DNA from: Candidatus Gastranaerophilales bacterium
GTDB taxonomy: Bacteria; Cyanobacteriota; Vampirovibrionia; Gastranaerophilales; Gastranaerophilaceae
Reading direction: 5' to 3'
DNA length: 64,000 nt
NCBI GenBank assembly: GCA_944325825.1
Contig: CALVBP010000004.1
Span: forward strand, 29,431-93,430
Shown here in pieces: positions 44,712 to 52,015 of this stretch. The notes under the pieces were generated by a model. That model saw only the letters and a program-made list of their open reading frames with translations. It did no database searches and was not told the DNA's origin. Position numbers and translations under genes: made by a program. Within the stretch, counting starts at the first letter, position 1; each line of letters begins with the position of its first letter.

Positions 44712-45257
44712 CTATTGCGGAGCAAACCATACAGTTACATTTCTGCCTTCAATCATCGGCTTTTTCTCTACAATTATCGGGTCTGATGCTAAGTCAGTAA
44801 TAAATTTTTCAGCCAGCTCTACTGCCAGATTAGAGTGCTGCATCTCTCTGCCACGAAGCATAACTACAACTTTAACTTTGTTGCCTTGAGATATAAATTT
44901 TCTTATATTTTTTAATCTTACTTCGTAATCGTGAGTATCAATTTTATATCTTACTTTAATTTCTTTGATGTCAACTACATGCTGTTTTTTCTTGGCTTCT
45001 TTTGCCTTCTTTTCCAGCTCATATTTATATTTGCCGTAATTTAAAATCTTAGCTACCGGAGGGGCTTGATTAGGGCTTATAACTACCAAATCTAAATCTG
45101 CTTCCTCCGCCATTTTCATTGCCTGAGATGTAGGCACGATACCATGATTGTTTCCGTTTTCATCTATAAGTCTTACTTCTCTTACTCTAATCCTTTCGTT
45201 TATTAGAGGTTTATCTTTACCCGTGCCCTTGTTAGGACTTCTATCTTCGTTAGCTAT
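44712..45257 (-). CDS. infC: Translation initiation factor IF-3 with a non-canonical start codon
   Basis: IF-3 checks the initiator tRNA and start codon on the 30S subunit. The C-terminal part (GREMQHSNLAVELAEKFI, VTVWFAPQ) and the N-terminal domain (INERIRVREVRLIDENGNNH, GIVPTSQAMKMAEEADL) are both intact. The first ATG/GTG-type codon, a GTG at 45137, would delete the conserved N-terminus. Upstream in frame is AAGGAG, AAAA, ATC ATA GCT AAC: the start is most likely ATA at 45257 (or ATC at 45260), as infC starts at AUU in Escherichia coli for autocontrol. rpmI and rplT do not follow; tRNA-Phe does. Confidence 0.9.
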   Translation of the reverse strand: MANEDRSPNKGTGKDKPLINERIRVREVRLIDENGNNHGIVPTSQAMKMAEEADLDLVVISPNQAPPVAKILNYGKYKYELEKKAKEAKKKQHVVDIKEIKVRYKIDTHDYEVRLKNIRKFISQGNKVKVVVMLRGREMQHSNLAVELAEKFITDLASDPIIVEKKPMIEGRNVTVWFAPQ

Positions 45258-45288
45258 GATTTTTCTCCTTTTTGTTATTTTTACATGA

Positions 45289-45319
45289 ATTATAATACCA
45301 TGGTCTTGGCATATTTCAA
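45289..45319 (-). promoter_or_regulatory. Candidate promoter of infC
   Basis: On the minus strand, TTGAAA (45314-45319), 19 nt, TATAAT (45289-45294). The -10 box is 31 nt before the proposed start, leaving room for the AAGGAG ribosome site. Confidence 0.4.
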
Positions 45320-45369
45320 GTAGTGATATGTATTTGAATCATTTTTAATATCTTTAAATATTGCAAATA

Positions 45370-46431
45370 CTAATTTTTCATGTCCGAAATATAATCACTG
45401 GTTAAAGCCAGCCATTTATATGCATCAGCTCCCGCCTGCGGAATGTCAGTGACAAAAGACCCTCCATATCTTCCTCTTGAAAAAGCTAAAAAGCCTTCTT
45501 CTGCAAGATTATCAAGAGCTTTCTTTACAGTTTTAGGGCTGACTTCAAATTCTTTTGCCAGATGTTTTATTGATGGGAGCTTATCGCCTATAGCACAGTT
45601 TTGAGAAATATAATGATTTATTTTCTGTTCAACTTTTTCATAATTATACATTCTGGCATGCACGCTTTCCGAACTTTCTGCAACGATTGTTCCGTATCTT
45701 CCTCTGCGTGAATATAATACCCCTTCTTTTACCAGTAATTTTGAAGCATCATGAATAGTTTTTACGCTTACTGCAAACATGGATGCGAGTTTAAAATTAG
45801 GAGGTATTCTGTCTCCGGGTTTTAGATTCCTATTAATGTAATCTCGCATACTTTCTGCGATTTTCTGTGCTAAAGTTTTAGTTACAATTTGACCGGATTT
45901 AAAAGATAAATTTATAACTACATACGAATTAGCTTTTTTCATTATTATTCCTGCCGAGATTAAACTTCCCAAAGCTGTTCTTATTGTGGCATTGGATATT
46001 CCGGTTAATTGAGATAGCTTTCGTGTAGAAATGAGTTTATCACCTTCTTTATAACCATATTCAGCCAGATGTACTTTTATTGCTTCAACCGCCAATTCTC
46101 GTTTGGAAGTTAGTTTTTTTAGCTTGTACCCGTTTATCATATCTTTAATATATGTGCCGATTCGCTGTTTTGATTCTATATATCCGCAATCTTCCACATA
46201 CCTGAAAACACTTTGCATGGTGCTCTTGCTTACTCCTATATGGAAAGCAAGATCCGATTTTGAAGGCAGCATATCATAAGGCTTAATCTTTCCCTCTTCT
46301 AATGCTGAAGAAATCCACTTGATAAGCCATTCAGAAATTTTTATTACTTTGTTTTCGCCCGCTGCAAAGCTGTGAACATGCGGCGCCATCTCCGGCACTG
46401 TTATCTGCCGGGGTGGTTTTTTTTGTGACAT
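45370..46431 (-). CDS. Regulator made of four GntR-type winged-helix domains
   Basis: The 353-residue protein contains four consecutive winged-helix units of the GntR kind and no effector domain. Their recognition-helix segments are LAFHIGVSKSTMQSVFRYVE, LSQLTGISNATIRTALGSLI, LASMFAVSVKTIHDASKLLV and LAKEFEVSPKTVKKALDNLA, each preceded by an L-P/S-S/T segment (MLPSKSD, LISTRK, IPPNFK, LPSIKH) and followed by a wing with G-x-Y/R-G. GntR proteins normally have one such domain plus a ligand domain. This one may bind long or repeated sites as a monomer, or be a nucleoid-type factor. It lies between infC and HU. Confidence 0.75.
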   Translation of the reverse strand: MSQKKPPRQITVPEMAPHVHSFAAGENKVIKISEWLIKWISSALEEGKIKPYDMLPSKSDLAFHIGVSKSTMQSVFRYVEDCGYIESKQRIGTYIKDMINGYKLKKLTSKRELAVEAIKVHLAEYGYKEGDKLISTRKLSQLTGISNATIRTALGSLISAGIIMKKANSYVVINLSFKSGQIVTKTLAQKIAESMRDYINRNLKPGDRIPPNFKLASMFAVSVKTIHDASKLLVKEGVLYSRRGRYGTIVAESSESVHARMYNYEKVEQKINHYISQNCAIGDKLPSIKHLAKEFEVSPKTVKKALDNLAEEGFLAFSRGRYGGSFVTDIPQAGADAYKWLALTSDYISDMKN

Positions 46432-46533
46432 ACCTCATTCCCTTTGGGTTACTGGTTATTATAATAATCATAACTTATGACTCTTAAAATATACAAGATT
46501 GTTAACAAAAGTTTATCTCAAAATGTAACAAAA

Positions 46534-46566
46534 ATGCGGGCGGAACATGAAATGTTCCGCCCGCAT
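46534..46566 (-). terminator. Rho-independent terminator of the HU gene
   Basis: A perfect 15-bp stem (ATGCGGGCGGAACAT with its complement around GAA) is followed on the minus strand by a T-rich run (TTTTGTTACATTTTG). It lies 24 nt past the HU stop codon. Confidence 0.88.
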
Positions 46567-46589
46567 AAATCCTTTAAGAAGGTTATTGA

Positions 46590-46868
46590 CTATTTGCCGT
46601 TAACAACTTCTTTGAATTTTTTACCAGCTGAGAAAACAGGAACTGTTTTAGCAGGGATTTTGATTTCTTTACCAGTTTGAGGGTTTCTGCCGTTTCTAGC
46701 AGCTCTCTTGCGTGGTTCGAAAGTACCAAATCCAACTAAAGTTACCTTTTTACCTTTAGAAACTGTTTTTTGAACTGTTTCAATTAAAGCTGATAATACT
46801 TCGTTAGCTTCTTTTTGAGTAACTTTTGATTTCTTTGAAATTTCTTGTACTAATTCTTCTTTGTTCAT
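46590..46868 (-). CDS. HU-family nucleoid DNA-binding protein
   Basis: HU bends and packs DNA. The 92-residue protein opens MNKEELVQEISKKSKVTQKE and has the DNA-binding arm GFGTFEPRKRAARNGRNPQT with KIPAKTVPVFSAGKKFKE at the end, all typical. The ATG at 46868 has AAGGAG 9 nt before it; an earlier start at 46895 would put that box inside the gene. It is followed by a strong terminator and is a single-gene unit. Confidence 0.95.
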   Translation of the reverse strand: MNKEELVQEISKKSKVTQKEANEVLSALIETVQKTVSKGKKVTLVGFGTFEPRKRAARNGRNPQTGKEIKIPAKTVPVFSAGKKFKEVVNGK

Positions 46869-46895
46869 GATAAAACTCCTTTCTTCTATTAACAA

Positions 46896-47045
46896 ACTCT
46901 ATTATACAAATAAAAATCAATAATGCAAGTACTTTTTTTCTGAAAATAGTCGCACCCTCTGGGTTCTAGCCATATTATTCGAGCAGACACAATCCGCGCT
47001 GTCGCTTAAAACAGCACTGTCAGCGGAATATAGCGGGGTATAACT
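46896..47045. other. Short spacer, nothing recognised
   Basis: Apart from leader sequence for HU, this stretch contains a GC-richer piece (46951-47040) with no gene, tRNA or clear hairpin that I can support. Confidence 0.3.
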
Positions 47046-47420
47046 TTATTCTTTTATGTTTAAAATACTGCCTTTATAATCCTCACTAAAATCGTATGCT
47101 TGTTGTATTTTTTGTGTTTTATGCGTTTTCTTAAGTTCTGTTTGAACGTTTTCCATGCCCTTTTCTAAATATTTTATGTTAGAAAGTTCTAATTCTCTAA
47201 GTTCGTCAAGCATGGTCTCCAATTCTTTTTCCTGAACCGGTGTGAGTTCAAGATATTTTCTCATGCATTTACAATTGAGAAAAACTGATTCTCGGGCTTT
47301 TATCATAGTTATAGCAGAGTCATAATCTTCATTTTCAATCATTCTGCGAATTTCTTCAGCTCCGTTTTTAAGCTGGGTGTACTGTAGCATTAATTGTTCA
47401 AATTGTTTTTCATCCTGCAT
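47046..47420 (-). CDS. FliT-like flagellar chaperone, tentative
   Basis: The product (124 residues from the ATG at 47420) is all-helical, starting MQDEKQFEQLMLQYTQLKNG, with segments IKARESVFLNCKCMRKYLEL and ELETMLDELRELELSNIKYL that follow the pattern of FliT-type proteins (R-x-x-L, then L-x-x-L-x-x-L/N). Place supports it: it overlaps fliS by 11 nt and follows a FlaG-like gene. FliT holds the filament cap FliD. The ATG at 47420 is favoured by AAGGCGG 6 nt upstream, over the GTG at 47435. Confidence 0.55.
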   Translation of the reverse strand: MQDEKQFEQLMLQYTQLKNGAEEIRRMIENEDYDSAITMIKARESVFLNCKCMRKYLELTPVQEKELETMLDELRELELSNIKYLEKGMENVQTELKKTHKTQKIQQAYDFSEDYKGSILNIKE

Positions 47421-47874
47421 CTGGTCCGCCTTCACTTATATTGTTATTTGCATTATATTCTTGCATTGCTTCTTCTACTGAAGTTATACCGCTTTGAATT
47501 TCTATTGCTTTTTGGAAACCCCATCTTATATTCATTAAATCTTCTAAAACCTCATCTATAAGAGGTGCGCTTCTTTGTACATTAGCTTTAATAAGCTTCA
47601 TTGCCATTTTATTATACAATCTAAAAAGGCTTTTTGAAACGTCATTTCCGTTTTCCAAATCAATTGTACGCATGAGTTCACGTATAATTTTCCTTGCTGA
47701 TTCAAGATTGGTTGACCTTTCCTGTAAATCTTTTTCTGCAATTGCGGTTTTTGCTTTTTGTAAAAACTGAATTGCTCCGTCAAATAGCATAATCATTAAT
47801 TTTTCAGGAGTTGCTGTTGTAATATTGCTTGTCTGGTATTGTTTTATGTATTTGCTGTAAGGATTTATCGGCAT
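47410..47874 (-). CDS. fliS: Flagellar export chaperone FliS
   Basis: FliS binds flagellin in the cytoplasm and delivers it for export. The 154-residue product has the family pattern: PYSKYIKQYQTSNITTATPEKLMIMLFDGAIQFLQKAKTAI (N-terminal Y-x-x-x-Q then the MLYDGA-type helix), followed by RKIIRELMRTIDLENG. It starts 1 nt before the stop of the FlaG-like gene and overlaps the FliT-like gene. Flagellin (fliC) and fliD are not in the window. The flaG-fliS-fliT order is usual. Confidence 0.92.
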   Translation of the reverse strand: MPINPYSKYIKQYQTSNITTATPEKLMIMLFDGAIQFLQKAKTAIAEKDLQERSTNLESARKIIRELMRTIDLENGNDVSKSLFRLYNKMAMKLIKANVQRSAPLIDEVLEDLMNIRWGFQKAIEIQSGITSVEEAMQEYNANNNISEGGPDAG

Positions 47875-48348
47875 TTACACCTTCTTATTTACAAAGATTC
47901 CTGATGCCATGTTCAACTTGCAAACCAGTTGCCGGAGTTCTCCGCCGGAGATTGTTTCAATAAGTCGATCAGTAGCACTATCATATAATTCTATTATATC
48001 ATCTTTTGCGTTTAATTTAACATAAAATTCTTTATTCGGATTTTCTATATCTTCGGGACTGTATTCTTCAGTTTCCTCTCCGCTTTCAGTATCGGTATTT
48101 TCTTCTGCAAATCCGTCTTCAAAAGTTTCTTCGTTATTATTGTCCGGAAGTCCTTCTCTGTTACGTCCTCCACTCCTTTCGTCATCTGACCGCTGTCTTA
48201 CGGCTCTGTTTGTCGCAGTTGTTTGAACCTGGCGGGTGTCATTAGTCGGGTCTGCTTGTACGATTTGTTCGGCTCTGCTGGCAAAATCGGCTGAAGTTGA
48301 TTCCTTCAGTGCACCGGTGTTTGCTATTGATAATCCGTCCATGCCCAT
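47875..48348 (-). CDS. FlaG-like flagellar protein
   Basis: The 157-residue protein has a disordered, acidic N-terminal 100 residues (EGLPDNNNEETFEDGFAEEN) and a C-terminal domain VKLNAKDDIIELYDSATDRL then IETISGGELRQLVCKL, the shape of FlaG (F-x-x-D-x-x-x-x-x-I-x-V-x-D-x-x-T-x-x-x-I-R-x-I-P). FlaG influences filament length and hook-filament attachment in several bacteria. It is directly upstream of fliS, as in other genomes. The ribosome site AAAGGAAG is present. An alternative start is the second ATG at 48342. Confidence 0.7.
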   Translation of the reverse strand: MGMDGLSIANTGALKESTSADFASRAEQIVQADPTNDTRQVQTTATNRAVRQRSDDERSGGRNREGLPDNNNEETFEDGFAEENTDTESGEETEEYSPEDIENPNKEFYVKLNAKDDIIELYDSATDRLIETISGGELRQLVCKLNMASGIFVNKKV

Positions 48349-48364
48349 ATATGTGAAGCTTCCT

Positions 48365-48413
48365 TTACAAATGTTAACTTAAAACATGTTATGATATAAT
48401 GACTTTGGAGTCA
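48365..48413 (+). promoter_or_regulatory. Candidate promoter with an inverted repeat
   Basis: An extended -10 box (TGATATAAT, 48393-48400) is preceded by GTTAAC and overlaps the inverted repeat TGACT-TTGG-AGTCA (48400-48413), which may be an operator over the start point. It would drive the gene at 48439. Confidence 0.4.
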
Positions 48414-48438
48414 TCATATAAAAGAAGGGTTATTCAGT

Positions 48439-49332
48439 ATGAGCAAGAGCTTATTTTTAGGTTTTATGGAAAGAATGCTAGCATTTCCTCTTTGGATTAA
48501 ACAAATTATTTTTCTTAATCTTTCCAAAGATTTGGTTAATTATCTCAGTAATGAGTTTCTCGATGTTCAGGAAGGAGAACTTTTTCATATATATAAACCG
48601 GTTTTGTCAGAGCTCGGGCAAAATGAACTTTTGACAAAAGAGTCAAATTTTGACGACAGTATTTACTCTTTTTTAAATTGTTGCTCAAAGGGAATGTCCC
48701 TTATTGAAATAGCTATTGAAAATAATTTTACTATGGAAGAGGTTTCCAAGGCGTTTACTTTCTGTAAAACTTCAGGGTTCTTTTCAAGTTCCGTACCTAA
48801 TTTGGTAAGTGCCGTTGCAGGTTTTATTGCCGGCAAATATCGTACAGGTGAATATTTTATACGTGCCGGGAAAATGACTATTGAACAGCTGGATGAAGTT
48901 CTTAATAAGCAGCAGGAGATGAATGAAGCCGGGAAACACGTATTTATTGCGGAATTAATGGTTCAAATGGGTTTTGTCAGAGAACTTGATGTTAAGAGTA
49001 TTATCTTTATGAAAGAAGAAGCGGGAAAAAGATTTTCACTCAATCCTGATGATGTTCCAACAATCGCTCTCGAAAAAGAAAGCTATGATATAAGAGTTGA
49101 GAATACCAAGCTAAAAGAAGAAAATGAGATTTTAAGACAAAAAATGGATGCTCTTCTTACATTTATAAAAGATCATAAAGATACCGGTATTTCAGAAGAA
49201 CCGGCAGTACAGCCGGAGGCTCCGGCTTCTGAGCCTGAAACTGTCCAGAATTCTGAAAAACAGGAACAATCTGAAGAAGAACCGGGATTAAATATAAGTT
49301 TGAAACCTTTTGCTGAAGGTCAAGAGTCTTAA
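48439..49332 (+). CDS. Protein with a GspE/MshEN-like domain and a coiled coil
   Basis: The 297-residue protein has an N-terminal wHTH-like region (CCSKGMSLIEIAIENNFTME), then a segment very like the N-terminal domain of type II/IV secretion ATPases (GEYFIRAGKMTIEQLDEVLN, then FIAELMVQMGFVRELDVKSI), which in MshE binds cyclic di-GMP. A coiled coil follows (IRVENTKLKEENEILRQKMD) and a Glu/Pro tail. No ATPase domain. It may be a stand-alone adaptor of a pilus or secretion system. An asparaginase gene follows 3 nt later. Confidence 0.55.
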   Translation: MSKSLFLGFMERMLAFPLWIKQIIFLNLSKDLVNYLSNEFLDVQEGELFHIYKPVLSELGQNELLTKESNFDDSIYSFLNCCSKGMSLIEIAIENNFTMEEVSKAFTFCKTSGFFSSSVPNLVSAVAGFIAGKYRTGEYFIRAGKMTIEQLDEVLNKQQEMNEAGKHVFIAELMVQMGFVRELDVKSIIFMKEEAGKRFSLNPDDVPTIALEKESYDIRVENTKLKEENEILRQKMDALLTFIKDHKDTGISEEPAVQPEAPASEPETVQNSEKQEQSEEEPGLNISLKPFAEGQES

Positions 49333-49335
49333 ATA

Positions 49336-50238
49336 ATGCGTATTGAATATATTAGAGATGGTTTAGCGGAAGAGGTTCATTGTGCCGGGTTCATCCAGTA
49401 TACAACCTATACGTCCGGTGAGGATAAACATCCATATTATTTGCGTTCTTGCGCCAAACCTTTACAGGCAAGTCTTTTAATAGATTATGGAGCTAATCTT
49501 TCAGAAGAAGAGTTTGCGCTCATTTGCGGCTCTCATGCAGGTGAGGATTGTCATGTAGAAATTGCTGAAAAACTTTTGAAAAGATTTGGATTAGATGAAA
49601 GTTATTTAAAATGCGGAATACATTCCCCTTTATCCAGAACCATGCAGGATAAAATGCTTATCAGTGGAGAACCGGCAAGAGCCATTCATAATAATTGTTC
49701 AGGGAAACACATCGGGTTTCTTATTGCATGTGCCCTTAAACACTGGGATTTAGATACTTACAATGAACCAAATCATCCGCTGCAGATTGCAGTAAAAGAA
49801 AAAATAAACAGTATTTGTGAGGTACACTCTATTTACCCCGCTACGACCGACGGCTGCGGCGTGCCAATTCTTTCTATGCCGTTAAGAAATATGTTAACAG
49901 GTTATATTAATCTGTTTAGAAATCCTAAGTATTCAAAAATTAAAAATGCTTTTTTAAATTATCCTTATATAATTGGCGGCGAGAACCGGCTTGATACAGA
50001 AATTATTCAAAATACAGAAAATATTATTGCAAAAGTAGGTGCCGGCGGACTTTGTATTGTTGTAAATACTAAAATAAATGACGGATTCATAATAAAAGTC
50101 CATGATGCAGGAATGGAAGCAAGGAGATTTGCTGTTCTTGAAATGATTAACCGCCTTGGCTGGGGAAATATTAACTGCGATAATAAAATTAAAACAATAA
50201 GCGGAAAAGTTGTCGGGGAAATAGAAGTTATATTGTAA
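49336..50238 (+). CDS. L-asparaginase II family protein
   Basis: The 300-residue product belongs to the bacterial type II asparaginase-like family (PF06089), unrelated to AnsA/B: VEYIRDGLAEEVHCAG-like start, YLRSCAKPLQA, LICGSHAGEDCHVEIAEKLL, HNNCSGKHIGFLI (family S/C-K motif), TTDGCGVPILSMPL. These enzymes split asparagine to aspartate and ammonia. It is 3 nt after the MshEN-like gene, so they are co-transcribed, and overlaps miaA convergently by 11 nt. Confidence 0.88.
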   Translation: MRIEYIRDGLAEEVHCAGFIQYTTYTSGEDKHPYYLRSCAKPLQASLLIDYGANLSEEEFALICGSHAGEDCHVEIAEKLLKRFGLDESYLKCGIHSPLSRTMQDKMLISGEPARAIHNNCSGKHIGFLIACALKHWDLDTYNEPNHPLQIAVKEKINSICEVHSIYPATTDGCGVPILSMPLRNMLTGYINLFRNPKYSKIKNAFLNYPYIIGGENRLDTEIIQNTENIIAKVGAGGLCIVVNTKINDGFIIKVHDAGMEARRFAVLEMINRLGWGNINCDNKIKTISGKVVGEIEVIL

Positions 50239-51076
50239 TATTTAATGCAGGATTCCGCCTGAACCATGTAAGCTGTCGTTTTGCATAACGTCTGGTGTTT
50301 TGTTTTAATAGTTCAACCGCTTCTTCAAGAGTTCGTTCACCGTCAAGATAAGACAAAATTTCTTTGTATCCGATTGTACAGACAAAATTTTTGATTCTTC
50401 CATGCTTTTTGAGTAAAGTTTTTGTTTCATCAATCAAACCCTCTTCAAGCATCAAATCCACTCTTTTATTAATTCTTTCATAAAGTTCTTGTCGTGATTT
50501 CATTTTCGGACAAATCCATTCTACCTCAAATTCGGGTTCTTTTTGAACACTAACTTCCGAAAAAGGGCGCCCTAAAATTTTTGTTACTTCTAAAGCTCTT
50601 ACAATTCTTCTTTTATTCTGGTTTTTTAATTTTTCATAAGAAGGATAGTCAAGAACTTTTAATTCTTCAAGAAGGTCAGCTTTTTCTTTAGCATCCAGTT
50701 CTTCTCTTAAGTTAGTATCCGCCTCAACTCTGGGTAAAGAATAGGTCTCCAGCAAAACTTTGAAATACAGACCGGTTCCGCCTGCTACAATAGGAGTCTT
50801 TTTCCGACTTATTATTTCATATAAAACTTTTTTTGCATCATCATAAAAATCCGCAACGGAATAATCAAATTCCGGCTCTACAATATCAATTAAATGGTGT
50901 GGAATCCCTCTTCTTTCTTCCGTTGTCGGTTTGGCAGCCGCAATATCAAAACCTTTATACACAAGTCTTGAGTCGGCAGAAATTATTTCTCCGTTAATTT
51001 TTTCTGCCAGCTCAATTGCTAATTTTGTTTTTCCGCTTGCGGTTGGTCCTGCAACCGCTATAACTTTTGGTTTCAT
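50228..51076 (-). CDS. miaA: tRNA dimethylallyltransferase
   Basis: MiaA adds a dimethylallyl group to A37 of tRNAs that read U-starting codons. The 282-residue product has the P-loop GPTASGKTKLAIELA, the LVYKGFDIAAAKPT motif, FYDDAKK...TPIVAGGTGLYFKVL and KNQNKRRIVRALEVT. No ribosome site is visible: TAGAAT (51083-51088) lies 6 nt before the ATG, pointing to a leaderless mRNA. It is divergent from the TPR gene. Confidence 0.95.
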   Translation of the reverse strand: MKPKVIAVAGPTASGKTKLAIELAEKINGEIISADSRLVYKGFDIAAAKPTTEERRGIPHHLIDIVEPEFDYSVADFYDDAKKVLYEIISRKKTPIVAGGTGLYFKVLLETYSLPRVEADTNLREELDAKEKADLLEELKVLDYPSYEKLKNQNKRRIVRALEVTKILGRPFSEVSVQKEPEFEVEWICPKMKSRQELYERINKRVDLMLEEGLIDETKTLLKKHGRIKNFVCTIGYKEILSYLDGERTLEEAVELLKQNTRRYAKRQLTWFRRNPALNITI

Positions 51077-51098
51077 ACATTTATTCTACAATAAAAGT

Positions 51099-51126
51099 TT
51101 GTCTCTTTTAAAATTTATGTTATAAT
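51099..51126 (+). promoter_or_regulatory. Promoter directly before the TPR/NHL gene
   Basis: TTGTCT (51099-51104), 16 nt, TATAAT (51121-51126) and then only 6 nt to the ATG at 51133. The transcript should start on or next to the AUG. Confidence 0.55.
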
Positions 51127-51132
51127 CAGCTT

Positions 51133-51963
51133 ATGTTTAAGAAATTTCTTACTGTATTTCTGTTATCACTATCGCTTTCGGCTTATGCAGCCGAGATTCC
51201 TGTTGATGCTAAGCTTGATTATAATCAGGGAATAGATTTTTATAAGCTTGGTATGTATGAGCGTGCTATAGAATCTTTTAGAAGCGCAATAAGGACTTAT
51301 CCTGATTATGTTGATGCGTATTATAATTTAGGAACTGTGCTTGAGTACTTAAAACAGTATTCAGAAGCTCTAACGGTATTTAAACAGATTTATTTGAGAG
51401 ATCCTAATGATTATGAAGTTATATATAAACTCGCATCTTTATCGGCTAAATTGGAAGATTATACAAAAGCTGCCGAATATATAAGCTTAATTCCTCAAAC
51501 GAGTGATTATTACAAAAACGGTCAGCAATTGGCGGAATCAATAAAAGTTCAAACCGTCACTCCGCCTGTGCAGTCAAATCCTCCGTCAAAGATTGCTCAA
51601 CAAACCGGAATTTATGAAAATATTCTAAGTCCTACAGGTATTACTACTGATAGGCAGGGTAATATCTATGTGTCAACATTTTCTGATAATTCTATTATCA
51701 AAATTACCCCGGACAACAAAAGAATCGTGTTTTTAAAAAGTTCTCAGATAAACGGCCCGATAAGTCTGGCAAGTGATGATGTCGGAAATATTTATGTATC
51801 AAATTATAATGCAAATAACGTCTTAAAAGTTACTCCTCAGGGAGTTGTAACAGTACTTGTTTCCAAACTCGACAAGCCGTACGGACTTCATGTTGACGGG
51901 AATATGCTCTTTATAAGCTGTCAGGGGTCTAACTCTATTTACAGACAGAAAATTGCGAGATAA
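51133..51963 (+). CDS. Secreted TPR protein with an NHL/beta-propeller-like C-terminus
   Basis: The 276-residue protein has a signal peptide (FLTVFLLSLSLSAYAAEIPV), TPR repeats at about 27-130 (IDFYKLGMYERAIESFRSAI, YYNLGTVLEYLKQYSEALTV, YKLASLSAKLEDYTKAAEYI), and a shorter C-terminal part with NHL-like blades (GNIYVSTFSDNSIIKITPDN, GNIYVSNYNANNVLKVTPQG). Only two or three blades are present, so the propeller is partial or oligomeric. Probably periplasmic and protein-binding. No Shine-Dalgarno. Confidence 0.75.
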   Translation: MFKKFLTVFLLSLSLSAYAAEIPVDAKLDYNQGIDFYKLGMYERAIESFRSAIRTYPDYVDAYYNLGTVLEYLKQYSEALTVFKQIYLRDPNDYEVIYKLASLSAKLEDYTKAAEYISLIPQTSDYYKNGQQLAESIKVQTVTPPVQSNPPSKIAQQTGIYENILSPTGITTDRQGNIYVSTFSDNSIIKITPDNKRIVFLKSSQINGPISLASDDVGNIYVSNYNANNVLKVTPQGVVTVLVSKLDKPYGLHVDGNMLFISCQGSNSIYRQKIAR

Positions 51964-51978
51964 TAATTTTTAATAATC

Positions 51979-52013
51979 AAAAAGGCGGAAGTTAAATAAC
52001 TTCCGCCTTTTTG
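51979..52013. terminator. Bidirectional rho-independent terminator
   Basis: AAAGGCGGAAGTTA pairs with TAACTTCCGCCTTT with A and T runs outside. It serves the TPR gene and the convergent nucleotidyltransferase gene. Confidence 0.9.
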
Positions 52014-52015
52014 AT

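Noticed and set aside
44712..45137. infC starting at the GTG at 45137
   Set aside because: This start loses the conserved IF-3 N-terminal residues that are present upstream in frame behind a good ribosome site.
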